Notes: generated from the sequence alone by a model not told the origin. Counted from the first letter of the stretch, positions 27,873 through 36,459 are shown. The stretch: DNA of 41,612 bases from a virus (IMGVR_UViG_3300020396_000014:1-41612), one strand, 5' to 3'. Made by a program: numbers and translations.

Positions 27873-28835
27873 CTAATTGACTTTGTAATATTCTTTGTAC
27901 CAAGATACAAATTTTTCTACACCTTCAGCAATCGAAACTGTAGGTTTGTACCCTAGTTTTTGTAGCTTAGTAGTATCAGACCAAGTGGTATGGGTATCAG
28001 CTGGATGCATTGGTACTAATTTACGTATTGCTTTTCGACCAAGATTCTTTTCAATCTCATCTACAAAGTCCATTAACATTACTTTCTCACCACGACCAAT
28101 GTTATATATTTCTTTGCCGCTGGTGTTTAAAAGAAGTAAGACTCCGTTTACGATATCATCGATATATGTGAAATCTCTGGTCATATCACCGTTGTTGAAT
28201 AGCTCTATAGGATTGCCGGCAATGATGTTTTTAGTAAAATCGAATAGTGCCATGTCTGGTCTACCCCAAGGACCATATACAGTAAAAAATCTAAGTCCAA
28301 TAGTATTTTTAATTTTGCTAGTTTTGAACTGAGATTCTGTGGTCGCTTTTGTAAATCCATAAGGATTTAATTGATGCCCTAAGTTCACGTCCTCTTTCCA
28401 AGGTAGGGGATTACCCGCCATAACGCATGATGTTGACGCATATAAAATTCTATTTACACCGTCTTTTTCGCATCTGTCAATTAAGTTTTGTGAAGCGATA
28501 ATGTTATTCTGAATATAAAGATGTGGATCTAACATTGAATGTCTAACACCAGCATATGCTGCAAGATGCATAACAGTTTCAACACCTTCTAATGACGGCT
28601 GAGGAGTAGTAAGACGGTGAGCGTTTTTATAAAATTTGAATGAGTCGGAGGTTAGATCGCAGTCGAATACCTCTATTCCCAAGTCAGTCAATTTAGATTC
28701 TCTGGTTCTTTTTAGTGATGAATCATAATAATCATTAAAGTTATCTAATCCTGAAACATCATGTCCTTGAGAGAATAGCTTTCTTGCAAGATGATAACCT
28801 ATAAATCCTGCAATACCTGTAATAAATATTTTCAT
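27873..28835 (-). CDS. NAD-dependent sugar epimerase, UDP-glucuronate 4-epimerase type
   Basis: 320 residues, SDR extended fold. N-terminal TGIAGFIGYHLA is the GxxGxxG NAD site, followed by GLDNFNDYYDSSLKR, typical of UDP-glucuronate epimerases. Active-site Tyr-x3-Lys is in NPYGFTKATTE. VYGPWGRPDMALFDFTK is the substrate loop. Makes UDP-sugars for the transferases next to it. Confidence 0.88.
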   Translation of the reverse strand: MKIFITGIAGFIGYHLARKLFSQGHDVSGLDNFNDYYDSSLKRTRESKLTDLGIEVFDCDLTSDSFKFYKNAHRLTTPQPSLEGVETVMHLAAYAGVRHSMLDPHLYIQNNIIASQNLIDRCEKDGVNRILYASTSCVMAGNPLPWKEDVNLGHQLNPYGFTKATTESQFKTSKIKNTIGLRFFTVYGPWGRPDMALFDFTKNIIAGNPIELFNNGDMTRDFTYIDDIVNGVLLLLNTSGKEIYNIGRGEKVMLMDFVDEIEKNLGRKAIRKLVPMHPADTHTTWSDTTKLQKLGYKPTVSIAEGVEKFVSWYKEYYKVN

Positions 28836-28914
28836 TTTAAAATCCGTGACTTATGCTTAAGTTTTTCAAAGAGAATGTAAAGTAATCTGGAGTTATACAT
28901 TATAATTATATATA

Positions 28915-29625
28915 TTAGATATTTTCATGTATTTTTTTCATATATGGAATCAAAAAGTTTTTTCTATGGGCGCAGAAGTGTATTAGAGATGCATTTTTTT
29001 CAGAATCTTCTGGTTGATTTGCAAATTTTCTATCAAATCTATCATAATTTCTAACATGAATATCTGAAAGATTTACACCATCACGTCTCATGCAAATTTC
29101 ATAATATGATTTATCTTTTAGTAAACCAGTATTCCAGAACAAATAATGCAATACTAACTCATCAGAGCCATAATTATAATTTATACACTCGTTAAAGTAA
29201 CTCCAATTTATAAATTTTCTTAATTCTTTTCTCATATCTTTGGTTAATTTTATAACGCTGCCGAAAAAAACATGATGACCCTGTTTATACAACTTATTAT
29301 TTTCCCATCTATTCTTAACATTAGATGCTGACTTCATCGCCCTATCATGTAAAACACCAATCTGTGGTATATCAAATATATTTTCATATGTTTTAGTAGC
29401 AGCTACATCCATATCCAACATCAATACTTGATCATAATCATCATATTTTTCATTTAACATATGCATTTTCTGCGTGTAAGGTCCTTGCTCTTTACCACAT
29501 GGCATACCTACTACATGTTCGTAATCTACTCCAATTTCTAATGCATACCTTTCAACCGTTTTTTTAGCTACCTTAGCCCAGTCTGGTAAATCTCCGTCAA
29601 AATGCTGAAGAATAATATTATCCAT
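28915..29625 (-). CDS. Glycosyltransferase, GT-A type (ILQHFDG subfamily)
   Basis: 236 residues, start MDNIILQHFDGDLPDW; DxD in VLMLDMDVAATK. The start and DxD region are shared with 31863-32537, so the two are paralogues. The linking segment with SDELVLHYLF is as in GT8-like folds. Confidence 0.74.
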   Translation of the reverse strand: MDNIILQHFDGDLPDWAKVAKKTVERYALEIGVDYEHVVGMPCGKEQGPYTQKMHMLNEKYDDYDQVLMLDMDVAATKTYENIFDIPQIGVLHDRAMKSASNVKNRWENNKLYKQGHHVFFGSVIKLTKDMRKELRKFINWSYFNECINYNYGSDELVLHYLFWNTGLLKDKSYYEICMRRDGVNLSDIHVRNYDRFDRKFANQPEDSEKNASLIHFCAHRKNFLIPYMKKIHENI

Positions 29626-30274
29626 TAATAACCTTCTTTAATAATTCTGCATCATAGTTCAACCACCGCTGAGATCTTTGCCACATATATGCGTCATTTG
29701 CTCGAGTCCAATTTTTCTCAGACCTTTTAGTAGTATCATCCTGTAAATTTTTAGAATTAATAGCACTTACGTGCACGTCTTCCATTCTTATATATCTGTT
29801 AACTTTTCGCGCTAGGTTTCTTGTCCACGTGTCGACATACCATTGATGAAATTGATGAGGAACAAAATATCCTAAAACTCTTTTCCAGTTTTGATGTAAC
29901 ATAAAATGAGGATTTTTTTCTGACATATCATGTTTTGGAAAAATGCATGCTAACTTATCTGGAACTCTATCAAAATATCCTACACTCATTTCATCCCAAT
30001 TTTTAGTAATAAACCATAAATCATCTCCTACTAGAAAGTGTATATCACGCTTTGATTTATCTGATAACAAATTCCAACTGTACCCTGGGCTTCTGTCCTG
30101 TCCCACTTCTATATATTTTGAATCAATGGTGTCTCTATATTCATCGAGACAAGGATCATTATCGTTTAAATATAATAATATTTCAATGTCGGTTGCTGCA
30201 GTAGCTAATGCGCTATCTATCATTTTCTTTGCTAATTTTGGCCGTCCTCTAGTCGGACATAGTAAACTAATCAT
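29618..30274 (-). CDS. Glycosyltransferase family 2-like
   Basis: 218 residues; start MISLLCPTRGRPKLAKKMID is the GT2-like strand and helix, and FLVGDDLWF gives the acidic metal site. C-terminal region has RNLARKVNRYIRMEDVHVSA. Overlaps the neighbours by 8 nt. Confidence 0.72.
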   Translation of the reverse strand: MISLLCPTRGRPKLAKKMIDSALATAATDIEILLYLNDNDPCLDEYRDTIDSKYIEVGQDRSPGYSWNLLSDKSKRDIHFLVGDDLWFITKNWDEMSVGYFDRVPDKLACIFPKHDMSEKNPHFMLHQNWKRVLGYFVPHQFHQWYVDTWTRNLARKVNRYIRMEDVHVSAINSKNLQDDTTKRSEKNWTRANDAYMWQRSQRWLNYDAELLKKVING

Positions 30275-30860
30275 TATATTTTCCTAAATTATTTAAAAAT
30301 AAATCATGATCATCTTTAGTTTTTGAAACTACCCAAGAATAAAGAGGTCTTGCTGATGGGGTAGGCCAATTAGCATCCGGATCATGATCTTTATTTGAAA
30401 TATCATCAGACACGTAAGTTAAATAATAATCATTTGTATCTAACCAATCCATAACTGCTTTTCTAACTCCAAATTCTGCTATAGATTTCAGATTACCCAT
30501 TATTGTTCCTTCAGGTATCCAGTCGTGTCCAGCAAGCCAGCGAGTAGCTACCGGTGTAAAATCTCTTAGATCTTTAGAAACCTCTTCATATGAATGCATT
30601 CCATCGATATATACCATATCTACTTTACCAATATTTGGTATCATATCTTCAAAAGTTCCTTTTAAAAAAGTTACATTTTCATGTTGATTATTAAATTTTT
30701 CAACATCGCTATTTGTTTTTATGTCTATTAAATATAAATGATCAGGGTCTAGCCACTTCTCACTAATCATGTATTTTGCATATACACATCTACGAGTACC
30801 TGCTTCGCATACTTTTAATTTGCGCGGGAATCCTTTTAACATTTCAACTCTAGTTGTCAT
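30267..30860 (-). CDS. SAM-dependent methyltransferase (class I)
   Basis: 197 residues. KVCEAGTRRCVYAKYM is the SAM-binding strand-loop, LYLIDIKT holds the acidic end of strand 2, and VDMVYIDGMHSYEEVSKDL is the family motif of small-molecule methyltransferases of Methyltransf_24 type. Probably methylates a sugar in the same glycan. Confidence 0.75.
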   Translation of the reverse strand: MTTRVEMLKGFPRKLKVCEAGTRRCVYAKYMISEKWLDPDHLYLIDIKTNSDVEKFNNQHENVTFLKGTFEDMIPNIGKVDMVYIDGMHSYEEVSKDLRDFTPVATRWLAGHDWIPEGTIMGNLKSIAEFGVRKAVMDWLDTNDYYLTYVSDDISNKDHDPDANWPTPSARPLYSWVVSKTKDDHDLFLNNLGKYND

Positions 30861-30861
30861 T

Positions 30862-31863
30862 TTAAATTAACCTATTCTTCCATGTTTTAGGTGTTTTTTC
30901 ATTTATAATCTCTAATGGAAAACTATAATCAAAAGATTTAACACCTCTATTTCTTATATAATCTGTAGTCTTTTCTACAGCAGTTTTAACTTCAACTGTA
31001 GTTCTATAGTTAAGCAAATCTCTAGCTTTATCAGCTGAACACATAGCGTGTTTTACTTCGGCCGGACGGTCGTCCATATGAATGGGTTGCATATTACAGC
31101 CGGTAGAATTAGCAACTAAACTAGCTAACTCTTTAATGGTAATTGTGCCTTCGTCCGGACCAATATTAATAATTTGATTTATGATATTTGAATCAAGTGT
31201 CATTTTTTCTAAGCAATTTACACAATCGTCAACATAACTAAAACACCTCGTTTGTTTACCATCACCATATATAATAGAAGGTTTCCCCTGTAGGTTTCTA
31301 TTAATCATAATGCTCATTACATTTCTAAACGGATCATCGTATCTTTGCCTAGGTCCTACAATATTATGTGGTACTGCAATATTCCATTCCATTCCATGAG
31401 CTAACGATAATACTTTTAGAACTTCTTCTCCGGCTACTTTTGCAATACCATAAGGGTCTACTGGCTTTGGAGTCATATCTTCGGTGAATGGCGTCTGCTG
31501 ATTTCCGTATCTAGCCATAGATGTGCAATACACAAAACGCTTTACTCTATTTTCAACTGCAGCTGATATAGTAGAAACACTTGCTTGAAAAATATTCTTA
31601 GTAATAAAATCCGGGCTGAATACGCTTAATCCTTCATGAGCAGTTGCAGCAGCATGAACCACTATATCCATACCTTTTGTTATTTCTAACATTTTTAATC
31701 TATCACAGCAGTCGACTTCATAGAATGTCACGGCCTTATCTATATTATCTACGTATCCTCCAAGTAAAGTATCATTACCATAAACTGAATGACCGAGACT
31801 TATAAATCTATCAGCTAAATGACTTCCTAAAAATCCACCAATGCCGGTAATAAAAATCTTCAT
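30862..31863 (-). CDS. NAD-dependent epimerase/dehydratase (UDP-glucose or GlcNAc 4-epimerase type)
   Basis: 333 residues; TGIGGFLGSHLAD NAD site, VYCTSMARYG, active-site DPYGIAKVAGEE (Tyr-x3-Lys), and IVGPRQRYDDPFRNV substrate loop. Sequence differs clearly from the epimerase at 27873, so two different sugars are probably made. Shares a base with the gene before it. Confidence 0.86.
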   Translation of the reverse strand: MKIFITGIGGFLGSHLADRFISLGHSVYGNDTLLGGYVDNIDKAVTFYEVDCCDRLKMLEITKGMDIVVHAAATAHEGLSVFSPDFITKNIFQASVSTISAAVENRVKRFVYCTSMARYGNQQTPFTEDMTPKPVDPYGIAKVAGEEVLKVLSLAHGMEWNIAVPHNIVGPRQRYDDPFRNVMSIMINRNLQGKPSIIYGDGKQTRCFSYVDDCVNCLEKMTLDSNIINQIINIGPDEGTITIKELASLVANSTGCNMQPIHMDDRPAEVKHAMCSADKARDLLNYRTTVEVKTAVEKTTDYIRNRGVKSFDYSFPLEIINEKTPKTWKNRLI

Positions 31864-32537
31864 TAAATAATTCCCATATCAACTAATCGATTATAATTTA
31901 TGATCTTATCAACCTTACCGCCATTATCCCATGAGCCGTTTAAATGCCCAGGTTTTTTTGTTCGTATATGAATCATTTTAGCTTTATCTATATCAGGTAA
32001 ATAACTATCATAATTCCATTTAACGTCTATATAATTTTCAGCTAAATTCGCTCTCATTGCTAATACTGAAAGAATGCCTTCATCTTCATATGTATATGCT
32101 CGATTAAATTCTTTCCATTGATCGAAGATTCCGATTTTATCCCTTAATCTTTTTCTCTCTTCTCTATTAAATTTATAAAAAGAACCAGCCCAATACGGAG
32201 TGCTTTCCTTAATAACTCGAGCTCGGCAAAGTCGCTCTTTTAATCTAATCTGCCATGTATAATGTGTGCCATTACCTAAATTATCAAACACATTTGTTGT
32301 TAAATCTTTAGCCACAAACATATCTGGATCAAGCATTAATACTTCATCGTAGTCATCCCATTCATGTGAAATGCAATGTACTTTCTGACATGGGTTTGTT
32401 AGATTTTTACTGAAAGGTTTACCGGTAACAAGCTGATAATCTACATTTATACGTTCTGCATATTTTTTTATATTTTCTACAGAAAGCTTATCTAGTTCAC
32501 GTAGTTCGCCATCAAAATGTTGTAAAATAATATTCAT
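31863..32537 (-). CDS. Glycosyltransferase, GT-A type (ILQHFDG subfamily)
   Basis: 224 residues, start MNIILQHFDGELRELDK; DxD in VLMLDPDMFVAKD. Same subfamily as 28915-29625. IHIRTKKPGHLNG near the end. Confidence 0.74.
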   Translation of the reverse strand: MNIILQHFDGELRELDKLSVENIKKYAERINVDYQLVTGKPFSKNLTNPCQKVHCISHEWDDYDEVLMLDPDMFVAKDLTTNVFDNLGNGTHYTWQIRLKERLCRARVIKESTPYWAGSFYKFNREERKRLRDKIGIFDQWKEFNRAYTYEDEGILSVLAMRANLAENYIDVKWNYDSYLPDIDKAKMIHIRTKKPGHLNGSWDNGGKVDKIINYNRLVDMGII

Positions 32538-33230
32538 TTAAAATACTCCATTTCTAGATGATATAACACCACCTAAAAAGTTAGTATGATGATCATTAAA
32601 TGGTTCGCTCATAGTTTGATAAAATCCCCATTCGGCAGGAAGTAATTCTTTATCTTCATGTAATTTATACACATAAGAAGTATCAAACCATTCAGGTTTA
32701 TGAAATATACAATTATCTGTTAACATTCCGTCTGATCGCCGACTGGTTTTTAATAATTCTGATGGATTATTTAAAAGGTTATAATCCATCCTTGCTTGAT
32801 ATCCATATCCATGAACTCCTTCTTCATAAGATTTTTCCAACAATTCTTTATAATCTAATTTATCTGAAAAATATAAGTCCCACCTTAGTCTTACTATCAT
32901 ATCATATTTACGATTTAGATTGTCACATAAATAAGCGTGCGCTAAAATTTGTTTAGACGCATGTTGAAATTTTTCGCTTTTTTTCTTTTTTCTTTTTTCT
33001 TCAAGTATTACACCAGCTTTGTGCTTTACATCTAATACTGGATGATAATCTATTTTTGGCTGTGCTTGCTTATGTATTTTAGGATAATCGTATAATACAT
33101 TATCTATCCATGTGTGATAGTAAAAATCAGCGTCTACACTACTAAATGCTTCTTCCATTCTGCTATCTAAAATTGATCGATCTATTGAGGTTTTTCTTTG
33201 TTGACCACTTATACAAACTGCTATTTTCAT
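32538..33230 (-). CDS. Putative glycosyltransferase-like protein
   Basis: 230 residues; start MKIAVCISGQQRKTSIDRS, DMIVRLRWDLYFSDK (an R-x-D acidic site) and NCIFHKPEWF. The pattern fits a GT-A-like protein in phage and capsule islands, but the match is loose. A Lys-rich insert (EEKRKKKKSEKF) is unusual. Confidence 0.58.
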   Translation of the reverse strand: MKIAVCISGQQRKTSIDRSILDSRMEEAFSSVDADFYYHTWIDNVLYDYPKIHKQAQPKIDYHPVLDVKHKAGVILEEKRKKKKSEKFQHASKQILAHAYLCDNLNRKYDMIVRLRWDLYFSDKLDYKELLEKSYEEGVHGYGYQARMDYNLLNNPSELLKTSRRSDGMLTDNCIFHKPEWFDTSYVYKLHEDKELLPAEWGFYQTMSEPFNDHHTNFLGGVISSRNGVF

Positions 33231-33670
33231 TTTTTAACTTTCGATTGATCAACAATCTTTTGTTTAATAATAGTAGAGCTAACATCTTTTGTATAAGGTA
33301 TGTATACCATAACTATGTCCCTAATATCTAACCACTCTTGACTAAATCCCATCTGTCCATAATAATCTTTAGATGCCCAATCTGTACCAATTGCAATAAT
33401 GTGTGGTTGAACATGTTCGATAGCTTCCGTGCTATCTTCATTACCGGTATTACAAACAACTTTATCGCAGTATATACACGAATTAAGTATAAGTTTTCTT
33501 TCTTCAAAGGAATGAAATGGTTTAAATCCTTTGTAATCGTATATAAACTTGTCGCTATTTAAAGACACAACTACAATATCAGCAATTAATTTACAGCGTG
33601 ATAAAAAATTTACATGGCCTGAATGGAATAAATCAAAAGTTCCGCCTGTATATAATATTCTTTTTGTCAT
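33227..33670 (-). CDS. Nucleotidyltransferase of the TagD/RfaE cytidylyltransferase type
   Basis: 147 residues, the usual length. The nucleotide-binding signature YTGGTFDLFHSGHVNFL contains HxGH, and KDVSSTIIKQK is the C-terminal SSTxI motif. Family members make CDP-glycerol, CDP-ribitol or ADP-heptose. Would activate a sugar or polyol building block for the neighbours. Confidence 0.85.
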   Translation of the reverse strand: MTKRILYTGGTFDLFHSGHVNFLSRCKLIADIVVVSLNSDKFIYDYKGFKPFHSFEERKLILNSCIYCDKVVCNTGNEDSTEAIEHVQPHIIAIGTDWASKDYYGQMGFSQEWLDIRDIVMVYIPYTKDVSSTIIKQKIVDQSKVKK

Positions 33671-34495
33671 TTATAAATCAAACTCTGTTGGAATATTCCA
33701 TAATGATGGGGGTAAATTTACCATTTGATAATGTTCACTTTCTCCCCAATCGTCTGCTCCAGATATTTGGACATGAACAAAATTAGTATCTGGCTTGCGG
33801 CGATCATTTACTGACTTTGAATTTCCATTTCGAATCCAATGTAATTGAGAATTCCATTTTGTATCTAGCATTTTAAAATCAACTCCTGAAACATGTAACA
33901 TTGTTCCATAATATGTTTGATCAGAAAGGTAAAATCCAGAAAAGCCATCGTGCTTCATATAATCAATATGTTTTTGAAATTGAGTAAATTTTTCACGGGC
34001 TTGAATCAAACCTTCTCTTGTATATATCATCATTCCTGCGTTGTATACAAGAGGTCGATTTTTAGAATCACGATTCACTGAAACGTTGTATTCCTTTTTA
34101 ACCACATCCGCCCATTTGTTATCATTTTTATTATTAATATAACTATTATTACTGCTGCCAGATGTGTCTCTTAATCTCGGTTGGTCAATTTCAGGACAAA
34201 TTCCAATGTGTTTAATATCCTCTTCAAAAATGTTTTCAGTACAATTCTCTACTGCAAAAATATCCATATCTATGTACATAACTTTGTCGTATTGTAAAAA
34301 CGCATCATCATAAATAGGTCTTCCAGATGAATACATTTTTTGTCTTTCACATGGTCCACCAAAAAATTCTGGATCTCTGTAATAGATATAATCAGCTCCA
34401 ACCATCTTAGCATATTTTTTCATGTTTGCTTGGCCAACTAGTGCCGATTCTCTAGGCTCATCTCCGAACCAATATTGGTAAATTGCATTTTTCAT
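33671..34495 (-). CDS. Glycosyltransferase, GT-A type
   Basis: 274 residues; QYDKVMYIDMDIFAVEN holds the DxD. Start MKNAIYQYWFGDEPRESALV and FVHVQISGADDWGES are shared in part with 34492-35271. Acceptor not known. Confidence 0.74.
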   Translation of the reverse strand: MKNAIYQYWFGDEPRESALVGQANMKKYAKMVGADYIYYRDPEFFGGPCERQKMYSSGRPIYDDAFLQYDKVMYIDMDIFAVENCTENIFEEDIKHIGICPEIDQPRLRDTSGSSNNSYINNKNDNKWADVVKKEYNVSVNRDSKNRPLVYNAGMMIYTREGLIQAREKFTQFQKHIDYMKHDGFSGFYLSDQTYYGTMLHVSGVDFKMLDTKWNSQLHWIRNGNSKSVNDRRKPDTNFVHVQISGADDWGESEHYQMVNLPPSLWNIPTEFDL

Positions 34496-35271
34496 TCTAC
34501 TAACTTTCTTAGTTCATCTACATTTTCACCGCGGTTAGGCAACTTGTCTTTTAAGAAGAAGTGCACAAAATGGCATTCTTTAATTTTGGTATTAGCTGTA
34601 AATAGTCCGTTCCATTTCCAATTCATATTCTTAACTGGCATTTTTTCTTCTTTTACCCAAGTATTTAGAAGTGTTTGATCTGTTGACCACTTCCATGCAC
34701 CCATGCCATCAACAAATGGTTTAAATTCTGGCCTACGAATAAATTGAATTGGAGTTTCACCTCTTAAATATTTGGAAATTTTTTTATTCATTACCATCAT
34801 TCCCATATTAAAGAATTCAGCACCTAAATCATTCCATTTCCAATTTATGCTTTTTAAATTTCCGTATTGCATCCTTGAATAGTTTTGAATTTTACTTTTA
34901 TAAGCTGAATTAAGTGGCATGGTTCTTTCCACAACTCCGCCAAAGGCGTATTCTTCCTCTAAGTCTTCAAAAATATTTGGAGCGTCTGGCCTAATCCATA
35001 TGTCTGCATCGATAATAGCTACTTGATCATAGCTTTTTAAATATGCAAAAGCATTTTCTTTCTCATAGATTGGTAAATATCCACCATATTTTTCATATGA
35101 TTCTTTACTTCTATTTGTTTGAAAAATATCTGGTTTAATCATTAGAATTGGAGTTTTTTGTACTTCATGGTCAATGCCATATTTTTTACAATATGCTTTT
35201 ACTGAAGCTACACAATGATCATATAGTTTAGATTTTTTACCAACATAAACTTGGTATATTAATCTTTTCAT
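34492..35271 (-). CDS. Glycosyltransferase, GT-A type
   Basis: 259 residues from MKRLIYQVYVG (35271), with AAAGG before it. DxD in DQVAIIDADIWIRPD. GAWKWSTDQTLLNTW is the typical later motif. First gene of the sugar island after the hairpin at 35295. Confidence 0.75.
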   Translation of the reverse strand: MKRLIYQVYVGKKSKLYDHCVASVKAYCKKYGIDHEVQKTPILMIKPDIFQTNRSKESYEKYGGYLPIYEKENAFAYLKSYDQVAIIDADIWIRPDAPNIFEDLEEEYAFGGVVERTMPLNSAYKSKIQNYSRMQYGNLKSINWKWNDLGAEFFNMGMMVMNKKISKYLRGETPIQFIRRPEFKPFVDGMGAWKWSTDQTLLNTWVKEEKMPVKNMNWKWNGLFTANTKIKECHFVHFFLKDKLPNRGENVDELRKLVE

Positions 35272-35294
35272 TTTCAAACCTTTCATAATTATTA

Positions 35295-35322
35295 GGTCTT
35301 AGCAAGCGTACCTGCTAAGACC
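35295..35322 (-). terminator. 10-bp perfect hairpin between EF-hand gene and sugar island
   Basis: GGTCTTAGCA / TGCTAAGACC with an 8-nt loop. No T-run follows on the minus strand (TAATAATTA), so it may be a terminator of lower strength or an RNA processing or stabilising hair-pin for the sugar operon. Confidence 0.5.
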
Positions 35323-35355
35323 GATTCATGTATATCTATATGTTATTTAGAAATA

Positions 35356-35709
35356 CTATTTGCCTTTTGTATAACCTTCCTTTGCATAGAATGCTGCTAC
35401 AATTGCTGCGACCGATACAAAGTATGTTGGAGCCATATCACCTAAAATATTTGGTGCAGCATCTAAACCAAGCCAATTTGCAAGTAGAACTGCGAATGGA
35501 TAAAGAAGCATTCCAGCAAGAGCAAACCATGCCATTCCACGCTGAGCATCTTCTTTCTTATCTTCGTTTTCTATTCTTTCACGTTTTGCTTCAAGGTCCA
35601 TTATCTTATCTGCTTGTGCCATTTCTTCGTCAGAAACAACACCATCTCCATCAGTGTCTAAATGTGCATACTTAGAATCGTCTTGTAGTGTTTTACTTTT
35701 CTTAGCCAT
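35356..35709 (-). CDS. EF-hand membrane protein
   Basis: 117 residues. A canonical calcium loop (HLDTDGDGVVSDEEM, residues 16-30) is followed by a charged helix and two membrane helices (about 59-80 and 91-108). I recall similar EF-hand plus two-helix proteins in pelagi- and cyanophages. A calcium-gated membrane role (e.g. holin-like) is a guess. AAGGAAATAAC precedes the ATG. Confidence 0.78.
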   Translation of the reverse strand: MAKKSKTLQDDSKYAHLDTDGDGVVSDEEMAQADKIMDLEAKRERIENEDKKEDAQRGMAWFALAGMLLYPFAVLLANWLGLDAAPNILGDMAPTYFVSVAAIVAAFYAKEGYTKGK

Positions 35710-35746
35710 GTTATTTCCTTGTAAAGTTTACATGACAAAAAATAAT

Positions 35747-35974
35747 TTATTCAGCTTCTGCTGTATCACTTTCAGGTTGTGGTGGAGGATTTTTAGCAAT
35801 AAAATCATTGACAATCCCATTTACTTTATCAAACACTGAACCGACTGCAGAAAGATCTGCTGCTTTAAAAATTCCGGCCTGTGTCGACGCGTCAATAACA
35901 GCTCTCATAATCATTAGATCGTTCATGGTAATTTGAACATTTTGCTCTTCTGCAACTTCTGTTTCAGTAGTCAT
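35747..35974 (-). CDS. Conserved-type small phage protein
   Basis: 75 residues; VQITMNDLMIMRAVIDASTQ is a helical core, and the end is Pro/Glu-rich (AKNPPPQPESDTAEAE). A late promoter (36031) precedes it, so it is probably a virion or late accessory protein. Unknown. Confidence 0.75.
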   Translation of the reverse strand: MTTETEVAEEQNVQITMNDLMIMRAVIDASTQAGIFKAADLSAVGSVFDKVNGIVNDFIAKNPPPQPESDTAEAE

Positions 35975-36030
35975 TTTAATTTTTCTCCATTAATTAATTA
36001 CTTTATTATATATACTATACGTTAATGAAA

Positions 36031-36038
36031 TATTTATA
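36031..36038 (-). promoter_or_regulatory. T4-type late promoter TATAAATA
   Basis: TATAAATA followed by TTTC on the minus strand, 57 nt before the 35974 gene and touching the hairpin that ends the tmRNA transcript. Confidence 0.68.
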
Positions 36039-36059
36039 TGAAAAGCTCTAGTCTTTTCA
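36039..36059 (-). terminator. Hairpin ending the tmRNA transcript
   Basis: Stem TGAAAAG / CTTTTCA (7 bp) with 7-nt loop, then TATAAATATTT, which is also the late promoter of the next gene. Confidence 0.6.
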
Positions 36060-36114
36060 TTTAAGATTTAATGTACGACTTTTCTGTTGCTAGGTAAGTC
36101 GCCAACCCCCTGTG

Positions 36115-36162
36115 TTAGGCTGCTATTGCAACGTAACCAGATGGAGCACAATTATTGTTTGC
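36115..36162 (-). other. tmRNA proteolysis-tag reading frame
   Basis: 15 codons and TAA: ANNNCAPSGYVAIAA. The Ala resume codon GCA and the small hydrophobic end (AIAA, like the ALAA of E. coli) are as expected for degradation by ClpXP. Longer than the 10-12 residue tags typical of many bacteria. Confidence 0.85.
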
Positions 36163-36235
36163 ACTTGTAAAGTTCTTCGCGTTAACCCAGCTTAGATCGG
36201 GATAGTCTCCATGTTTCCGTCAACACCTGTCGATC

Positions 36236-36373
36236 CTATTTCAGCCCCATCAAAAAGACACGAATAAGTAATGGACCAATACGATAATTCTTATATGGAT
36301 TGCCGTTATTGTATCTAAAATCTCCCCATTGAAAGGGTTCTCCTTTAGTCCAATTTATCCAATGAAAGTCCAT
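36236..36373 (-). CDS. 45-residue ORF filling the intervening segment of the permuted tmRNA
   Basis: Starts MDFHWINWTKGEPFQWGDF and continues to LIRVFLMGLK. AAGGATACTAAATA places a ribosome site 8 nt before the ATG. It begins 16 nt after the CCA of the acceptor piece and its last 13 nt are the 5' end of the coding piece. The Trp/Phe/Tyr-rich, Gly/Asn-containing sequence looks like a real peptide. In known permuted tmRNAs this segment is removed and non-coding, as far as I know. Could be chance, but length, site and composition speak for coding. Confidence 0.6.
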   Translation of the reverse strand: MDFHWINWTKGEPFQWGDFRYNNGNPYKNYRIGPLLIRVFLMGLK

Positions 36374-36459
36374 TATTTAGTATCCTTATGGTGGAGCTGT
36401 CGGGTACCGCCCCCGAGTCCAGTATGCATCTAGTTAATATCATCAACTACATAATATAT

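Larger units (their letters stand above)
36039..36453 (-). ncRNA. ssrA: Circularly permuted two-piece tmRNA (acceptor piece first, coding piece second)
   Basis: No other gene fills 36000-36490. On the minus strand the acceptor piece (about 36453-36389) ends CAGCTCCACCA; 140 nt later the coding piece starts GGGGCTG (36248). Together they pair as a 7-bp acceptor stem with G3-U70 and A73, the alanine identity set. The D-region GGATCGACAGG matches bacterial tmRNA. The tag frame starts GCA at 36162 and codes ANNNCAPSGYVAIAA then TAA (36115). A later stem CGACTT / AAGTCG (36101-36076) follows. The T-stem TCGGG / CCCGA has loop GGCGGTA in place of TTC-type sequence. This order is the permuted form known from alphaproteobacteria; tmRNA with SmpB rescues stalled ribosomes. 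Own promoter at 36460. Exact mature ends are inferred. Confidence 0.9.

Noticed and set aside
27895-28332. 145-residue plus-strand ORF
   Set aside because: Antisense shadow of the sugar epimerase gene.
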